DNA of 64,000 nucleotides from Isoetes taiwanensis (GCA_021234155.1 JAJEKV010000035.1:10416407-10480406); one strand, 5' to 3'; positions 34,002 through 44,800 are shown, numbered from the stretch's first letter. Numbers and translations are program-made. Notes: generated from the sequence alone by a model not told the origin.

Positions 34002-34150
34002 CCCGGGGGGTTCACCTCTATGTAAGGGGCATATGGCATGTGCGTGCATCAGGTCAGGAGAAACCCCTATGTATACAGGTCACCCTCCATAGAAACCCCT
34101 ATGTATATAGTCCTGTATTGTCAAAGCAGAATACCCGATTCCAGTCTAAG
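34002..34150. mobile_element. Partial hAT-type MITE related to 20,257-20,502
   Basis: It starts CCCGGGGGGTTCACCTCTAT and continues with GTAAGGGGC and a GCGTGCA...CCCCTATGTATAC series. This parallels the left half of the MITE at 20,257. No matching right end or target duplication was found. Confidence 0.45.
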
Positions 34151-34739
34151 CACAACTTGCCCTACCTTTAACCTTATTTTTATGTCCAGTATTTATTCAC
34201 GTAGCCTACCCTCTACCTTACATTTACATCCAATCTACAAATGTTGCAAGCTTCACAAGTTTTGTTCATTTGTGATCGTGGAGTGGCTGTAGAGGACCGT
34301 AGAGCTGGGAACTATAGGCATGTGTTCTATAGGATCAATGTTTTCACTAAATCTACTCCCAACTGGGTTTAAGTTATTCTACACTTGACCCCAATCATGG
34401 TTAGAATTTATCTTAGTGAAGATCTCAATGGTTTAACTCAGCATTTAGGGTTCATCCATGGTGCCATTTTAGTTCAATGGTCACTCCAAAAAATAAGGAG
34501 AAGAAATCAAGAAAGAAATACACTTGGAATACATCGAAATACATATTTTATTTTAATTGATTTTAACAACACATGATTATTATTACCGAATTTATTTGCG
34601 GGCACGTCTTTTAAGAACGTCATTATGGCAATTTTTGCCATGCTGCCACCTATGTCATCCCTCGAGCTCTTCCTATTCCTCTTCCTATATCATCCTCCGA
34701 GCTCTTCCTATTCCTCTTCCGACTTCATCTTTGATTCTT

Positions 34740-35047
34740 AGAATGACTCGGACAAAGACCATCAGCAAGAGGCCCATGAATCTGTCGGATCTATTGAACA
34801 TCAGCAAGAGAAAGACCATCAGCAAGAAAATTGTGGCTGTAAGGGCACGAAAATGAAAGTTGTGGCGAAATTTTCCTGCTTGGAGGTGGAACACATGCGA
34901 GATCAAGGAGCTTTTATTACTGAAAAGGTGCAGCAGTGGGTTGATCGAGTTCAGCTCGGAGAGGAGCGGCTTCTGGAGATGAAAATTATTGCTCAAGGCA
35001 ATGATCTGTCTGTGCAGCTGAGGATGCCACCTATTGGACATTTTTAG
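34740..35047 (+). CDS. Hypothetical C-terminal exon with DHQQE repeats
   Basis: An open frame reads two DHQQE-type repeats (KDHQQE at about 34,755 and 34,815), then from 34,853 MKVVAKFSCLEVEHMRDQG and ends MPPIGHF at 35,047. A TAG lies just upstream in the same frame (about 34,739), so the 5' limit is uncertain; the only ATG is 34,853 (64 residues). It is charged and probably helical, with no family recognised. It could be the last exon of the gene that begins at 33,696 or unrelated. Confidence 0.3.
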
Positions 35048-35049
35048 TG

Positions 35050-36300
35050 CCTTCTCGGCCTCCTGGACGTTTTTAGTAGCTTAGGTTTTCGTTTTCCCGC
35101 GATGTACATGAAATACGAAATCTCCATAACTTCTGTTGTAAAGCTCTTGATCTAAACTATTGATACATGGGTTCTGTTTTGTAAATGGGGTTGTAAACTA
35201 GCCTGCACAACTATGAACGTTCCTTTTTGAAAAGTATAATATAATATAATATGGTTTCACACATTCTTTTTGTCTTTTAATTTCTGTCTCCTAATATCTT
35301 TAGTTTATGCAATGTTGTTTTCCGAAATAGGTCTTCAAACAGTTTATGGAATCTTGTTTTTAAAATAGGATGATCATATATGTCTTGACATTGTGTCCTT
35401 AAAAAAACCGTGTGGTAACAGCTACTGCTATTTTGGAAGCATTTTTATTGTGCTATTGTAAAGGCTGCAGAAATGAAAAAGTCCACCACAGATTCGAGCT
35501 CCTTAGCTTTGCAGGTGGACTATCATAAGGAAGAGAGCAACCAAAACTACACTTCACATGTTAGGTAATGCAAGGCCACTCATGCAATGTAGAAACTTAT
35601 GTAATGCACAATAACTGAGCAATGTAATGCTTCTTATATCATTATGCTATGCATTACATGATGTTATATGCCCAAGATATATGCCATAGCAGTTTAAAAC
35701 AAGCCATTCGAGCTAAATGTTCATGCTATAAATAGGGGAATAAAAACTGTATCAAATCAAATGGCTGCATGGTGCAAACATCATGCTCCAGAATGATATA
35801 AAGCAGAAGCTTTATCATGATATATCACTCTTAAAGTAAAAAGCATCTCTGTTAAACTGCGGAAATGAAAGCTTTAATCGAAAATGATCATTGACAAAAT
35901 ACTTGACATTGTTGCAAATATCTGCCTAAACCTTTTGCATTCCCTAGATCTTTTGCTTTCCCTATAAAACAATAAAATAGAAGAGATAGTTAGTAGCATA
36001 ATTCAACCATTTGAAGACATCTAAATTAAGGTTAACCTACTAATATTCTGTTCACTTACAAACTTATTCAACTGTACTCTATCATTATCATGCAGGTGGT
36101 AAATGTTTTTGGCAGGTCCATATCTTAAAGACGCAAGGGATATGATAGACTCGAGGTCTATGAGTCGATGATCGGTCATATCATAAGTAAACCACGTGGA
36201 CTTGCCATCCTTGTTGCTGCAATGTTCTCTGTAATATGCAAGATTTAATTGAACTTCAAAGGACGGGCATTTAACTAGTCCACGGGCTCTCTACTCTCTC
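35050..36300. other. AT-rich spacer
   Basis: A short (TATAA)n-like run is at about 35,236-35,253. The words AATGCA and ATGTAATGC recur near 35,565-35,665. There are no open frames of interest on either strand. Confidence 0.5.
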
Positions 36301-36301
36301 T

Positions 36302-38245
36302 TCATGCATTGCCAGGCTTCCTCCTCATGCTAAGTACCCTGCCAAGATACCAAACCTTTTGAATTGCCACAGATTTGTTCTTTTTTCTTGCTGAAGCTTG
36401 TCTAGTTTGTGCTGCCACCATGGCTTCCACTGGTTCTTCGGAGTACACTACACAATCTGTCCCAATGCCGAGCAAAGTTTGTGCATCAACATTACTTTCT
36501 TCAATAGAATATACCATAGTCTTCACCCTCGTCAATCTGTCCTTTGAAAGCCATGGATTCCCATTCTAATGGCTCACTATAGTTGACTTAAAGATTCTCT
36601 TCCCTTCCATCACAACATGCCATGACACATGAGATGGCTTCCTCCATTCACATTCATCTAACATTTTGTCAAACACGACATAATTCAGACCTGGCCACAT
36701 CATCCTCATTGACTTCATCATTCCCTGAATCTTCACCTTGAAGCTCCATATTCTCTTCCATGACATCGGTCTCATCTCCTAATGTGCTAGAGCTCAAGTC
36801 TACCAACAAACTACTCTAAAATCAATCCTCAAATTTCCATGGCTTACTAAACCAACCATCACTGTCGGTGCTTGTAATGCCAATGCTCTCATACAATGCT
36901 TGTGCAGTAGTAAGCCCTTCTTTTAAGGCCTCAATAACCTTGTCATCCGTATCCACGCTACTGTAATCTGCAAGGTTATAGGTCAGCACATTCCCATTGG
37001 TATCTACCTTCTTTTCTGACTTCTACCAAATGTGCTCTTGCTTAGCATGAGCTGCAGGAAATAAGAGGGCCGTGGCAGCTTGAAATTCAAAGCAGAGGCA
37101 CTCTCTAACAAGTCTGCACCGTCATACGATCTTTCGTTACGTACCATGCCATCCACTTTGGAGAAGAAGGTCTCGTAGATGTCCGATCCTATGCACTGTA
37201 AGGGCAACTCTAAATGCCCAAATTTATCTCTGAAATACTTTATTAGCAGCACAACAAAATGGCATGACAATTGCACGTCTATAAAGCTTTCCTGACTAAT
37301 GAAGTTCTTACTCAACGAATGCGTGCTGTGGTTCTTCAACCATAGCCTCCAAAGCCTGTTATGCATGAAGAATATGGAACCATTGCCAACCTTCTAAAAA
37401 TTTAAAGATCAAAGCAAATTGAAAGTAGCAAACATTATTCCTACTCACCTAAAGAAGGACACTGTTGCAACAGCCTTAACCCGAGCTCTCAAGTCCATAG
37501 TAGGTGGCAGGAAGATATGTCACAACTTCTAAATAAGCTTTTATCCCCAAATTTTGCATCGCTGGGCCTGCACAACCATTTCTGAGTTCGTCCAAGCATA
37601 GTTGAACTTTTTTAGAGGCAAGGCGTTGCGCAGCCCTCCAGTTTTGCCTATCCTGGCGCTTCACATCTCCAAGTTCCAGCCCATGCTTTCCTTGGCATAA
37701 CTCAAAGACATGGCATATGTCATTGAGGATCACTAGCTCATTCCCTAAGTACAATCTTCTAGAGGCACTATCCATGGGATTAACAAGCTTCTTGCCATTG
37801 TGCACAAAATCTTGGTCATGCAGCCCATAAATATGCTTATTCCTCGAGGCACTTAGTGGCCAACCGACCCATGATACTTCAAATGTACTTTCTTTTGCCT
37901 CCTTGGATGTATAATCCTCAAACATGCATGTTCTTCTCCTTTAGTCTCTGCCCGAGCTGTGGCTGATTAGAGGGCCAACAACCATTCTAGAATGCACATT
38001 CCACAACTCTTGGATTTGCTGCCACTGACGTCTCACTTTTAGGTGATCAAAAAGAATAATAGCAAGGACGAGTTTGAGCAGCTTCCTATGCAAGGGATTC
38101 ACAATAAGAACTCTTGCATAGTGAAAATGACATTCTCCTCGAAGGCCTTCATAATGATGATATAGCCCTCTTCACTGGAGCCAACAAACACCTCAAATGT
38201 GCCATTAACCATCATTCATTTAAATTGGATTTATGTCTGTTCCAA
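36302..38245 (-). pseudogene. Transposase-like multi-exon gene, disrupted
   Basis: Minus-strand blocks in order are: VFVGSSEEGYIIIMKAFEENV (about 38,170-38,235; shift), LLKLVLAIILFDHLKVRRQW (about 38,050), FEVSWVGWPL and NELVILNDICHVFELC (37,476-37,925). After an apparent intron come FISQESFIDVQLSCHFVVLL and GSDIYETFFSK (37,004-37,366), then an acidic linker (about 36,720) and GKRIFKSTIVSH with LTRVKTMVYSIEES (36,302-36,660). The D-x2-N-x2-A-A pattern and a conserved acidic residue before FFSK suggest a transposase-derived RNase H-like protein of an unclassified eukaryotic family. At least one frameshift and one stop (near 37,930-38,070) interrupt it. Function is unknown and the family assignment is tentative. 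Confidence 0.5.
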
Positions 38246-38289
38246 GAGCACGCCACTTTTGCATACCCTTGTTTCAATCGAGTGTTGTG

Positions 38290-38645
38290 GTTCATGCTCG
38301 AAATTCGCAGCATGAATACATGCCTAGCACGAATTGGCAATCTTCTGCTTGCCAATTCACGCCAGGCATGTATTCATGCTGCGAATTTCGAGCATGAATA
38401 CACGCCTGACGCGAATTGGCAATATACTGCTGACCAAATGCTTCTGGCGTGTATTCAGCTGGCAATTCGTGCCTGGCGCGAATTGGCAGCATGAGTACAT
38501 GCCAAAAACGATTTGGGCACGCAGAAGTTTGACAATTCACGCCAGACGCGAATTGGCAATCTACTGCATGCCCAATTTGCTTCTGGCGTGTACTCATTCT
38601 AACAATTCGCGTCAGGCGCGATTGACGGCATGAATACATGCCTGA
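38290..38645. repeat. Cluster of short direct and inverted repeats
   Basis: The words GCATGAATACATGCC, GACGCGAATTGGCA and TGCCAATTCACGCC recur in both orientations seven or more times. They form a dense set of potential stem-loops (for example around 38,336 and 38,356). It sits between the transposase-like gene and the ParB-like fragment, possibly within an intron. Frames through it are repeat translation. Confidence 0.75.
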
Positions 38646-38690
38646 CCTAGTCTACTGTTATTATTCCTACTTGATATATCTAAATGCCAC

Positions 38691-38988
38691 CTAATATACT
38701 AACCTTTTATAAAGACAGACTTCGCCTATTTCATTCAATGTTGCACTAATCTCTGCGAGGTCCTCTGCAGGGTATGGGGGCTTAGAAACCGACACCTCCT
38801 GTGGTTGTAATGTGCTTAGCCTGGTTGGATAGGGATCGTTGTGCTTCAATAGAATGCTGTCCGTCAATAATAAGAAAGCATACATTTGGGTTCTCCACTG
38901 TAAGTTCCTCTAGCGTTGTCCACTGGAGTGGAGCATCCTTTTTCCTATCGCAAGGAAGCGCGTCTACTGGCATACACAAGGCGCCCAA
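38691..38988 (-). CDS. ParB/sulfiredoxin-like domain fragment
   Basis: The minus-strand frame from 38,988 includes LPCD, LQWTTLEEL, and NVCFLIIDGQHSIEAQRSL. The pattern aligns with the ParB-like segment of the gene at 47,853-51,220: P-[CF]-D ... [LI]-x-W ... E-x-L ... F-x-I-[IV]-x-G-x-H-[ST]. In ParB-fold proteins the G-x-H/R segment is the nucleotide- or DNA-handling motif. A frame change near 38,810 leads to SKPPYPAEDLAEISATLNEI. A splice or frameshift could explain it. It may be the 5' part of the transposase-like gene downstream, or a separate fragment. Confidence 0.45.
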
Positions 38989-39039
38989 AAAACAATCACT
39001 ATTAGTTTTTTGCAGCAGTTTTTACATAAAACCATAATA

Positions 39040-39840
39040 AAAAAGAGATGTCACTAAGTGGGTTAATGTGTTGAATAACCATTAATAGTTATGTGGTGGA
39101 GTTCTTATGTATGACTTATCATTTTAGTTTGTTGCCAAAGTTAAACATCATAGTTTTTTATGATTGTTTGTTTGGTTTATAGTAGTGCTTTATTGCTCAA
39201 TTTTTTAAGTATGTGTATTGATTAGTAAGGCCATAAACCACTAACAAATTCAACTTCAATAGTTTGTATAACTTGAAGTGATTTTTTAATGAAATTATCT
39301 ATCATATTTCATATGAACTAAGGTTGCTTCCTATAATAAAATGTTATAGTTTTTTATCGTAGAACATGGACTAACTACCATCAATTTTTGCATTAAAATA
39401 GTGAACAAAATGAGGCACACTTTAAGTTGGAATCAATGCCATTTCAAGTCATAAACCACGTTGAGTTTCTCCATTACATTGCTAGTGGTTTTTTGGTGTA
39501 GTTTATGTCATATAAATAATGGTCACCATTGATGATTATCGTTGTGATAAGTACTATCACCTCCTAAGTAACGGTCACCTAATAACGGTGATGATTGTCA
39601 TTGTGATAACCTCATATGTAACCGCCACAGTTGACGATTGATTGTCGTCTGTAACATAATAACATAATAAGTAATGGCATTAACATTTTCTTGTTTTTTT
39701 CTTTTATATCTAGGATAAATAGCATTCTTTATACCTGGTATAATTATCTTTTCTTTCTTTTCTTTTATTTTTTCATTGAGTTCTGTTTGTTTTTATCTAT
39801 CTATCTTATGTTACTGCCCTCTCACAAACAATTGTTTTAA
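39040..39840. other. AT-rich spacer
   Basis: No gene found. Near 39,520-39,650 the words ATGATTATCGTTGTGATAA, ATGATTGTCATTGTGATAA and related forms recur, a short degenerate repeat of about 70 bp. Confidence 0.5.
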
Positions 39841-39845
39841 TTGTT

Positions 39846-39920
39846 GTTTTTCTAAGCGTTGCCTTTTGGGAATCGAACCCAAACATTTCCATAAGACATG
39901 CTGCTTAGCTTTTGAGATAA
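39846..39920 (-). other. tRNA-like remnant (B-box match)
   Basis: On the minus strand GGGTTCGATTCCC matches the pol III B box / T-arm consensus. It is flanked by CCAAA/TTTGG stem pairing and a partly complementary acceptor-like pair (GTTATCT...AGGCAAC). The D and anticodon arms are too short for a functional tRNA, so a tRNA pseudogene or the head of a SINE is more likely. Confidence 0.3.
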
Positions 39921-39987
39921 CGATTACAAACAAGTACCAAGTATTGAGAAGAAATTACTTGTTGCTGAATTACTTCTATCCAGCATA

Positions 39988-40185
39988 ATGGACAATCACT
40001 CATTGAGATGCATATCTCTTGATGAGTTGAGGCAACAGATATATCAATCTAGTGGCATGATCACAAGCAAAAACACCAATGTGAGACCAAAGATAATTCC
40101 AGGAAAAAATGAAGGGGTTAGGAGAATGCTCGAAGCATGGGTAAGGCACTGTAAACTGCAAGAGCGGCAGACCACAAGGAGTTAA
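39988..40185 (+). CDS. Small hypothetical ORF
   Basis: The frame encodes 65 residues, basic and mostly helical, with DELRQQIYQSSGMITSKN near the start and ARG/GLN-rich end. There is no family match and no clear promoter. It could be an exon of an unrecognised gene. Reported because it is a clean frame in a region with few others. Confidence 0.2.
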   Translation: MDNHSLRCISLDELRQQIYQSSGMITSKNTNVRPKIIPGKNEGVRRMLEAWVRHCKLQERQTTRS

Positions 40186-40189
40186 AACG

Positions 40190-41480
40190 CACAGACTAAC
40201 TAAGATTAAATTGTACCTGCATATTACCTGCATAGAGGCAACACTTCAGCATCCCATCATTCTTGGCAAGCATTGAATCCAGACCAAAGAAAGGTAAAGC
40301 AGAAACACAGAAAAGTTATTAGCAGCAGAAAAAAACAAGAGCAAAGGATCAACCTGGGGAGCTAAAATCTGGCATTCCTCATGCAGGCTGGGCTGGGGAA
40401 CCAGATTCAGCATTCCACGCGCGGCCTTGCTGCTTCGATCCATCAAACTGCAAGGAACTCAAAAACTTTAGAAAAAAATCACAGCAACAAGAATTTGCAG
40501 AAGATGAACACGTGGAGCTAGAAACAGCATCTCTTAACTCGACCTGGCCGCTTCGATCCATCACTGCGCAGCACAAAAATCTGAATCCAAACCTAGAGTG
40601 TGTAAGAGAGCCCAACGATTTTGCTTGTTTCAAAAACAGAAGAAAGCAGCAGCAGAGAGAAGAGTATAGAAAGGGAGAAAGCTTAAATGACATGCAACTC
40701 TAGAGACTACAAAACTCTTAAGAAAATCTTCAGAGAACACAAAGAAAATAAAAAGGGGAAGGGTCAATCCACAGGCGAGGCTCCCCTGCGTCATTCTTCA
40801 GGCGTTATTCTTGAGGCCGAATATGGAAGCAAGACCTCAGAGCCACAGGGCGCAAATGGCCGACGAGAGAGAAAAAGAGGGAAAGAAGAGTATTTATAGG
40901 GTATTTAATGTCGGTTCTCTAGCCTCTAGAGTATAGTTTAGTTTTTATGATCTCTAAACTTAATTAAAACATTGTTTATTGATGCTCTGCAACCTTGCAC
41001 AAATTTTGGATAAGAAAAAGCCCTTTTGCTGGGCTTTTATTGTTGGAAAGTGGGCCAATGCGCATCAGCGCGGAGATCTACTTGACAACACAGAAAGCTC
41101 AATAAAAGGGCTTTGTTTTAACGTAAAGGACGTTTGGACCACTTCGACGTCGCCACGTATATCTGCATCAGGTAAAAACAACGGAATGACAAGTAAAAAA
41201 AGAGAAACGGTCAGTAAAAGCCATAGAACGGGGCATAAAAAAAGAGAACTGTCAGTAAAATTCATGGACAACTTTCTGTGTTTGAAAGGAGGACACCTGT
41301 CACACATCTATTGGATAGGAGGGCTGAATGTGGGACAACCGTCCTTTACGTTAGAGATAAGATTTGCCCGCAGGCCCTTACGTGAGGTGTGGAGCTGGCT
41401 CGCCCAACAACAGTAGACCCACTCCTGATTGCTGTCGTTCACGGGGCCCTTGCTGCTGTTGCGACGAAAAGGGACCCCTA
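40190..41480. other. Region without confirmed genes
   Basis: The phrase GCTTCGATCCATCA is repeated near 40,432 and 40,551. GTAAAAAAAGAGAAACGG and a variant recur at about 41,192 and 41,238, each followed by TCAGTAAAA. A 145-codon frame (40,979-41,416) lacks domain features and looks non-coding. Confidence 0.4.
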
Positions 41481-41484
41481 CTTC

Positions 41485-41611
41485 CCTTCCGTATAAGGGA
41501 AAGATTCCCTAGTTGCAATTCCAGGCTATAAAGTATGTCGACGCACGGAGCGCGGAGGCACACTTGATAGCCTGGAATTGCAACTAGGGAGTCTTTCCCT
41601 TAATGTGAAGG
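41485..41611. repeat. 127-nt hairpin with 45-nt arms
   Basis: The arms at 41,485-41,529 and 41,567-41,611 pair with only a few mismatches. The core is CCCTAGTTGCAATTCCAGGC. The loop is about 37 nt. Length and near-perfect pairing fit either a small foldback element or a small-RNA precursor; no expression data exist here. No copy is seen elsewhere in the window. Confidence 0.75.
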
Positions 41612-41774
41612 CTTGTTTACGTGTAATTCTGCCAAGTAAGCAAGATAAAAAGTGCACTGTTCATTCTTCTTCCTCCTTTTTCGTCTGCGGCCATAGGGGT
41701 CCGGCGACGCTCAAGTGTCTTCTCTCTGCTTCAATTTTGTCCAACCTTGTCCCAGACTTTTCCTAGGTTGCTTG

Positions 41775-41955
41775 GTGAGCCAGCGCCTCATTTTCTTCGG
41801 TAGCGCCTTGTTTTCTCGGTAGCATTCTTGGAGTTTTTGAAGATTCGGTTCTTTCTTGTCTATGCATGTCTCAAGCATTGTTCTAGTTTGCTTTATGAGT
41901 CATCGCCTTGTTTTCTCGATAATATTGTTGGAGTTCTTGAAGATCGGCCGGTCTT
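41775..41955. repeat. Two-copy degenerate direct repeat
   Basis: About 70-100 bp starting at GAGCCAGCGCCTCATTTTC is repeated from GAGTCATCGCCTTGTTTTC. Both contain GCCTTGTTTTCTCG and end in GGAGTT-TTGAAGAT. Function is unknown. A short possible first exon (ATGGCGCCTAAAAA, 42,126) followed by a donor-like GTAGGT and an acceptor TTTCCAG at 42,233 lies downstream but opens no long frame. Confidence 0.5.
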
Positions 41956-42239
41956 TGTTTAGAACTGTGGAAGATCGATGTTTTTGTGGTAGATCCTTGG
42001 GTTTTAAAGCATTCAAGCGAGTCTTAATGAGATTGCTGAGATTGCATGTTAGTTTGGAGCTTAGATTCGAGTTCTTTCTTGCTGCATATGTAGCTTTGAA
42101 GGTTTCTTGCAAGTTTGGTTGAACAATGGCGCCTAAAAAGTAGGTATAACACTTATTTTGTGTTTGTTTCTGCTTTTTTTCTTCTTTTGTATTTTTTTCT
42201 TTACCATAACTAATCTGTTTCTTGTTTTCCAGGTTTTGC

Positions 42240-43360
42240 AGACCTTGGGAGCGGACAAGGTTGTAATGGCTCGAGTAAATCCTCTTGTATGACGCTCCCT
42301 ACAAAATATACGGCGCCCGGCCGTACACTCCGTAGGAAATCCCCCATCCGGTCCTTCGACCGCACGGGCTCTCCGTCTATCCCGCACTCCAGGGTATCCC
42401 TAACGTGGGAAGGGGACACGAAAGTGTCTTGCGCGCCCTTCCCCTGTGGGCTCCTATAACAGCGGAAGCATAAACCACGCCAGAACTAGCAATAACAATA
42501 CATTGAACTACCTCGAAGGGTAGCACATCCATACATCCATAGATACAATAGAGATAAAACACAGAGCTCCTACCCAAGGCTTAGACTTATGGGGAGGTAG
42601 ACTGACAGCTAGGCCTCAAGATAGAGCAGACCGAGTCATAACAATGGCGGGGCTGGCTATAGACAATGGCTAGGGTTGACCATTCCATCCGCCCCTCCTG
42701 TGCATACTTTGCATATGGGCTAGATCGGGCTCTGGTACGACTCTAGCCTTCCGGATACGCAATCTCATGACATCACCCATCGAGACTACTCCGGGTTGCA
42801 TCTCCCCAGTCCGTAGAGGCAGGAAGGGTTCTATCTCCCCTTCACGGGGTCTAGAGGTTCCACGGGCGGCTAGAGAATCGTGGCGACACACGATTCTTCC
42901 CCGACTTAACCCCCCAAAATAAGAGCCAGGCCATCCCCTGCAGCTCTTGAAAGGCAAGGAGGCACCATTGTCCCAGGAGGTGTCGGACCCATGCCCGGCC
43001 CACTCGAAGTGACCGGCCATAAGCCTAGCCCGCTATGGGGTCCCCAGTAGCCACGCTCAGCAGGGACCCTCCCTCCGTCTCGCCTCTAGCCCCATTAAGC
43101 ATAATTTCATTATATATGGACTTTCCCTAAGTCCATATGACTCCCAAATGGACCCGAATTTTTAGAATATAGGGGTTTTATTTGTTAGAATGATGCAAAA
43201 TTTCGGGAATCGTGCAGGTAGGTGAGATGGCAGGCCTTGTATCTATTAAGCCAAAGAAGTGCCATCCGAGTTTGTGTCCCGCCCAAGCGCCTTCACTAGA
43301 GGTGGTCTCGCCACAGTAGCCGGCATTCGCAAATCTGCATAGTGTAGATTCATAGTCGGG
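42240..43360. other. GC-rich block without recognised gene
   Basis: Base composition shifts to GC-rich between about 42,300 and 43,080. Several minus-strand frames of 80-116 codons exist but show no domains. The style (TATAACAGCGGAAGCATAAA, then AATGGACCCGAATTTTT) is reminiscent of a plant retrotransposon LTR; no second LTR or primer site was found. Confidence 0.3.
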
Positions 43361-43369
43361 ACAGTCAGA

Positions 43370-43858
43370 ATGGACCGAACCAGGCGCAGCGATGGATTCA
43401 CAATGAGCGAAATGCAGTCCCATATCTGCGAGCCAATATTAGCTCATGCGAATCAGCTTCAGGTTGAGGTGCAGAACGAGATAAACCAAAATGGCACAGA
43501 AGAAATGAGACACCAACTCATGAAGCTCCTCCGTCGTGGAGAGTTGATGAAGGATGGCAATGAGCCGGATCACCTCAGCAGGGTAGAGCTGGAAGGCTGT
43601 TTGATTTTATTGAAACGCCATATTTACGGGGCAGAAGCTTTGAAGAGGCTGCTGAAAATGGAGGATGTTTGGCTGCACAACAGGTTCCGGTCGTTATTTA
43701 AGAAGCTTTACAAGAAGGAAAAAAGGGAGCGTGTGGCTTTGGTAACCAAGCTCATCCTCAGCACTCCCCATTCGATGCGAGAATTGGATGACTGGCTTGA
43801 TCTGTATAGCCGACAAGGCATTACAGAGTTCGATCTGGGGGATCTAATTGCGGTGTAA
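43370..43858 (+). CDS. Hypothetical 162-aa protein
   Basis: A clean, complete frame with plant-like codon use. ATG at 43,370 is the first in frame; an alternative at 43,403 gives MSEMQSH. The product is mostly helical and charged, with a basic patch (RSLFKKLYKKEKRERVALV, about residues 107-125) and an acidic C-terminus ending FDLGDLIAV. There is no signal peptide, membrane segment or recognised domain. It lies about 0.7 kb from a cluster of three small paralogous genes and the palindrome repeats, but shares no sequence with them. Likely a real gene or exon because the frame is long and its composition is protein-like. Function unknown. Confidence 0.5.
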   Translation: MDRTRRSDGFTMSEMQSHICEPILAHANQLQVEVQNEINQNGTEEMRHQLMKLLRRGELMKDGNEPDHLSRVELEGCLILLKRHIYGAEALKRLLKMEDVWLHNRFRSLFKKLYKKEKRERVALVTKLILSTPHSMRELDDWLDLYSRQGITEFDLGDLIAV

Positions 43859-44070
43859 CTGGGCATTGACTGAAACCTCCATGTATAATATTATCTATTA
43901 TTATCTATTATGTTTCTGTTCAACTATCTCTTTCGAGGCATGATGTTTAGTTGTTTTTATTATCTATGTACTCCATCCATGTACTCTATTCCTATATGAA
44001 TAGAATGGTTCTTGTCTACATTGATAAAAGCCCATAACGTGAATTTCAGAAAAGTAACATCTTGTGTACA

Positions 44071-44397
44071 AACTGGGCGCCCGCCCACTTTGCCCCTTAA
44101 ATGCCTTGAAGATAGTTTCGTCGAGGCCTGCAGAGGAAATTGGGCGCCCGCCCACTTTGCTTTAGGAATAGTCTGAACAAAGCTTTCTCAAGGCCACCCC
44201 CGAGAAATTGGGCGCCTGCCCACTTTGTCATGGAAATGGTATGATGAATGTTACCTCGAGTCCTCCAGAGCAAATTGGGCGCCCGCCCACTTTGCTCTTG
44301 GAATTGTCTGAACAAAGCTCCTTGGAAAATGCCTTGGGAATGCTCTGTTCGAAATTCCATCGAGACCTCCTGAGAAAATTGGGCGGGCGCCCAATTT
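44071..44397. repeat. Five GC-rich palindromes in a 68-bp-period array
   Basis: Five copies of ATTGGGCGCCCGCCCACT or its fully palindromic form occur at 44,071, 44,137, 44,205, 44,272 and 44,376. Copies two to four start 67-68 bp apart. The spacers are also related (TTTGCTTTAGGAATAGTCTG, TTTGCTCTTGGAATTGTCTG). The array lies just downstream of small gene A. Frames across it encode repeated QSGRAPN-like peptides and are not genes. Confidence 0.85.
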
Positions 44398-44521
44398 CCT
44401 TGGAGTTGCAAGCAAATGGAAAATGATAAAAACTAGATCAGAAACGAAGATAACAACTGAATGATAACAACTGAGAGATGCACAACAGAGTTATATCATA
44501 TAAAGTTATAAAATACATGAC

Positions 44522-44767
44522 TCAGAGATTGTAATTATTGGTGATTTTATCAATCTCATAAGCCTCGCGCTCCGGAACCCAAACAATATGGATAGTAACA
44601 TGGTACTCACTGGGGGAGTCTTTCTTTCGACCAGTAGCTATACCATGCAGCCAGGGATCCAGGGTGATCCCTTTGAAGATGCATGCATGAAGATCGTCGA
44701 AAGTCATAAGGCAAGTGAGGGTGTCAAGATTTGACCTCTGAAGAAGTCTAGCAGGACGGCGAGACAT
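44522..44767 (-). CDS. Small paralogous gene A (81 aa)
   Basis: ATG at 44,767 was chosen because a TATA box (TATAAATATA on the minus strand, 44,801-44,810) lies 34 bp upstream and because it matches the lengths of the two paralogues. The protein begins MSRRPARLLQRS. Its core has CLMTFDDLHAC, then ITLDPWL, then HVTIHIVWVPEREAYEIDKI. Shared with genes B and C are a Cys, an Asp, a second Cys, a D/E-x-W-[LM] motif, [VI]-x-IH-x-x-W and an acidic end. No signal peptide or membrane segment. Family unknown. It is divergent to gene B, 205 bp apart. Upstream ATGs in the same frame (up to 44,881) would start within or beyond the TATA box. Confidence 0.6.
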   Translation of the reverse strand: MSRRPARLLQRSNLDTLTCLMTFDDLHACIFKGITLDPWLHGIATGRKKDSPSEYHVTIHIVWVPEREAYEIDKITNNYNL

Positions 44768-44800
44768 AGCAAAGGAATGTGATGTGCACTCGAATGCGGC

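Noticed and set aside
40979-41416. 145-codon frame as a gene
   Set aside because: No domain, no paralogue, and internal short repeats (AAAAAAAGAGAA twice) suggest non-coding DNA.
44097-44411. 104-codon minus-strand frame with QSGRAPN repeats
   Set aside because: It is translation of the 68-bp palindrome array.
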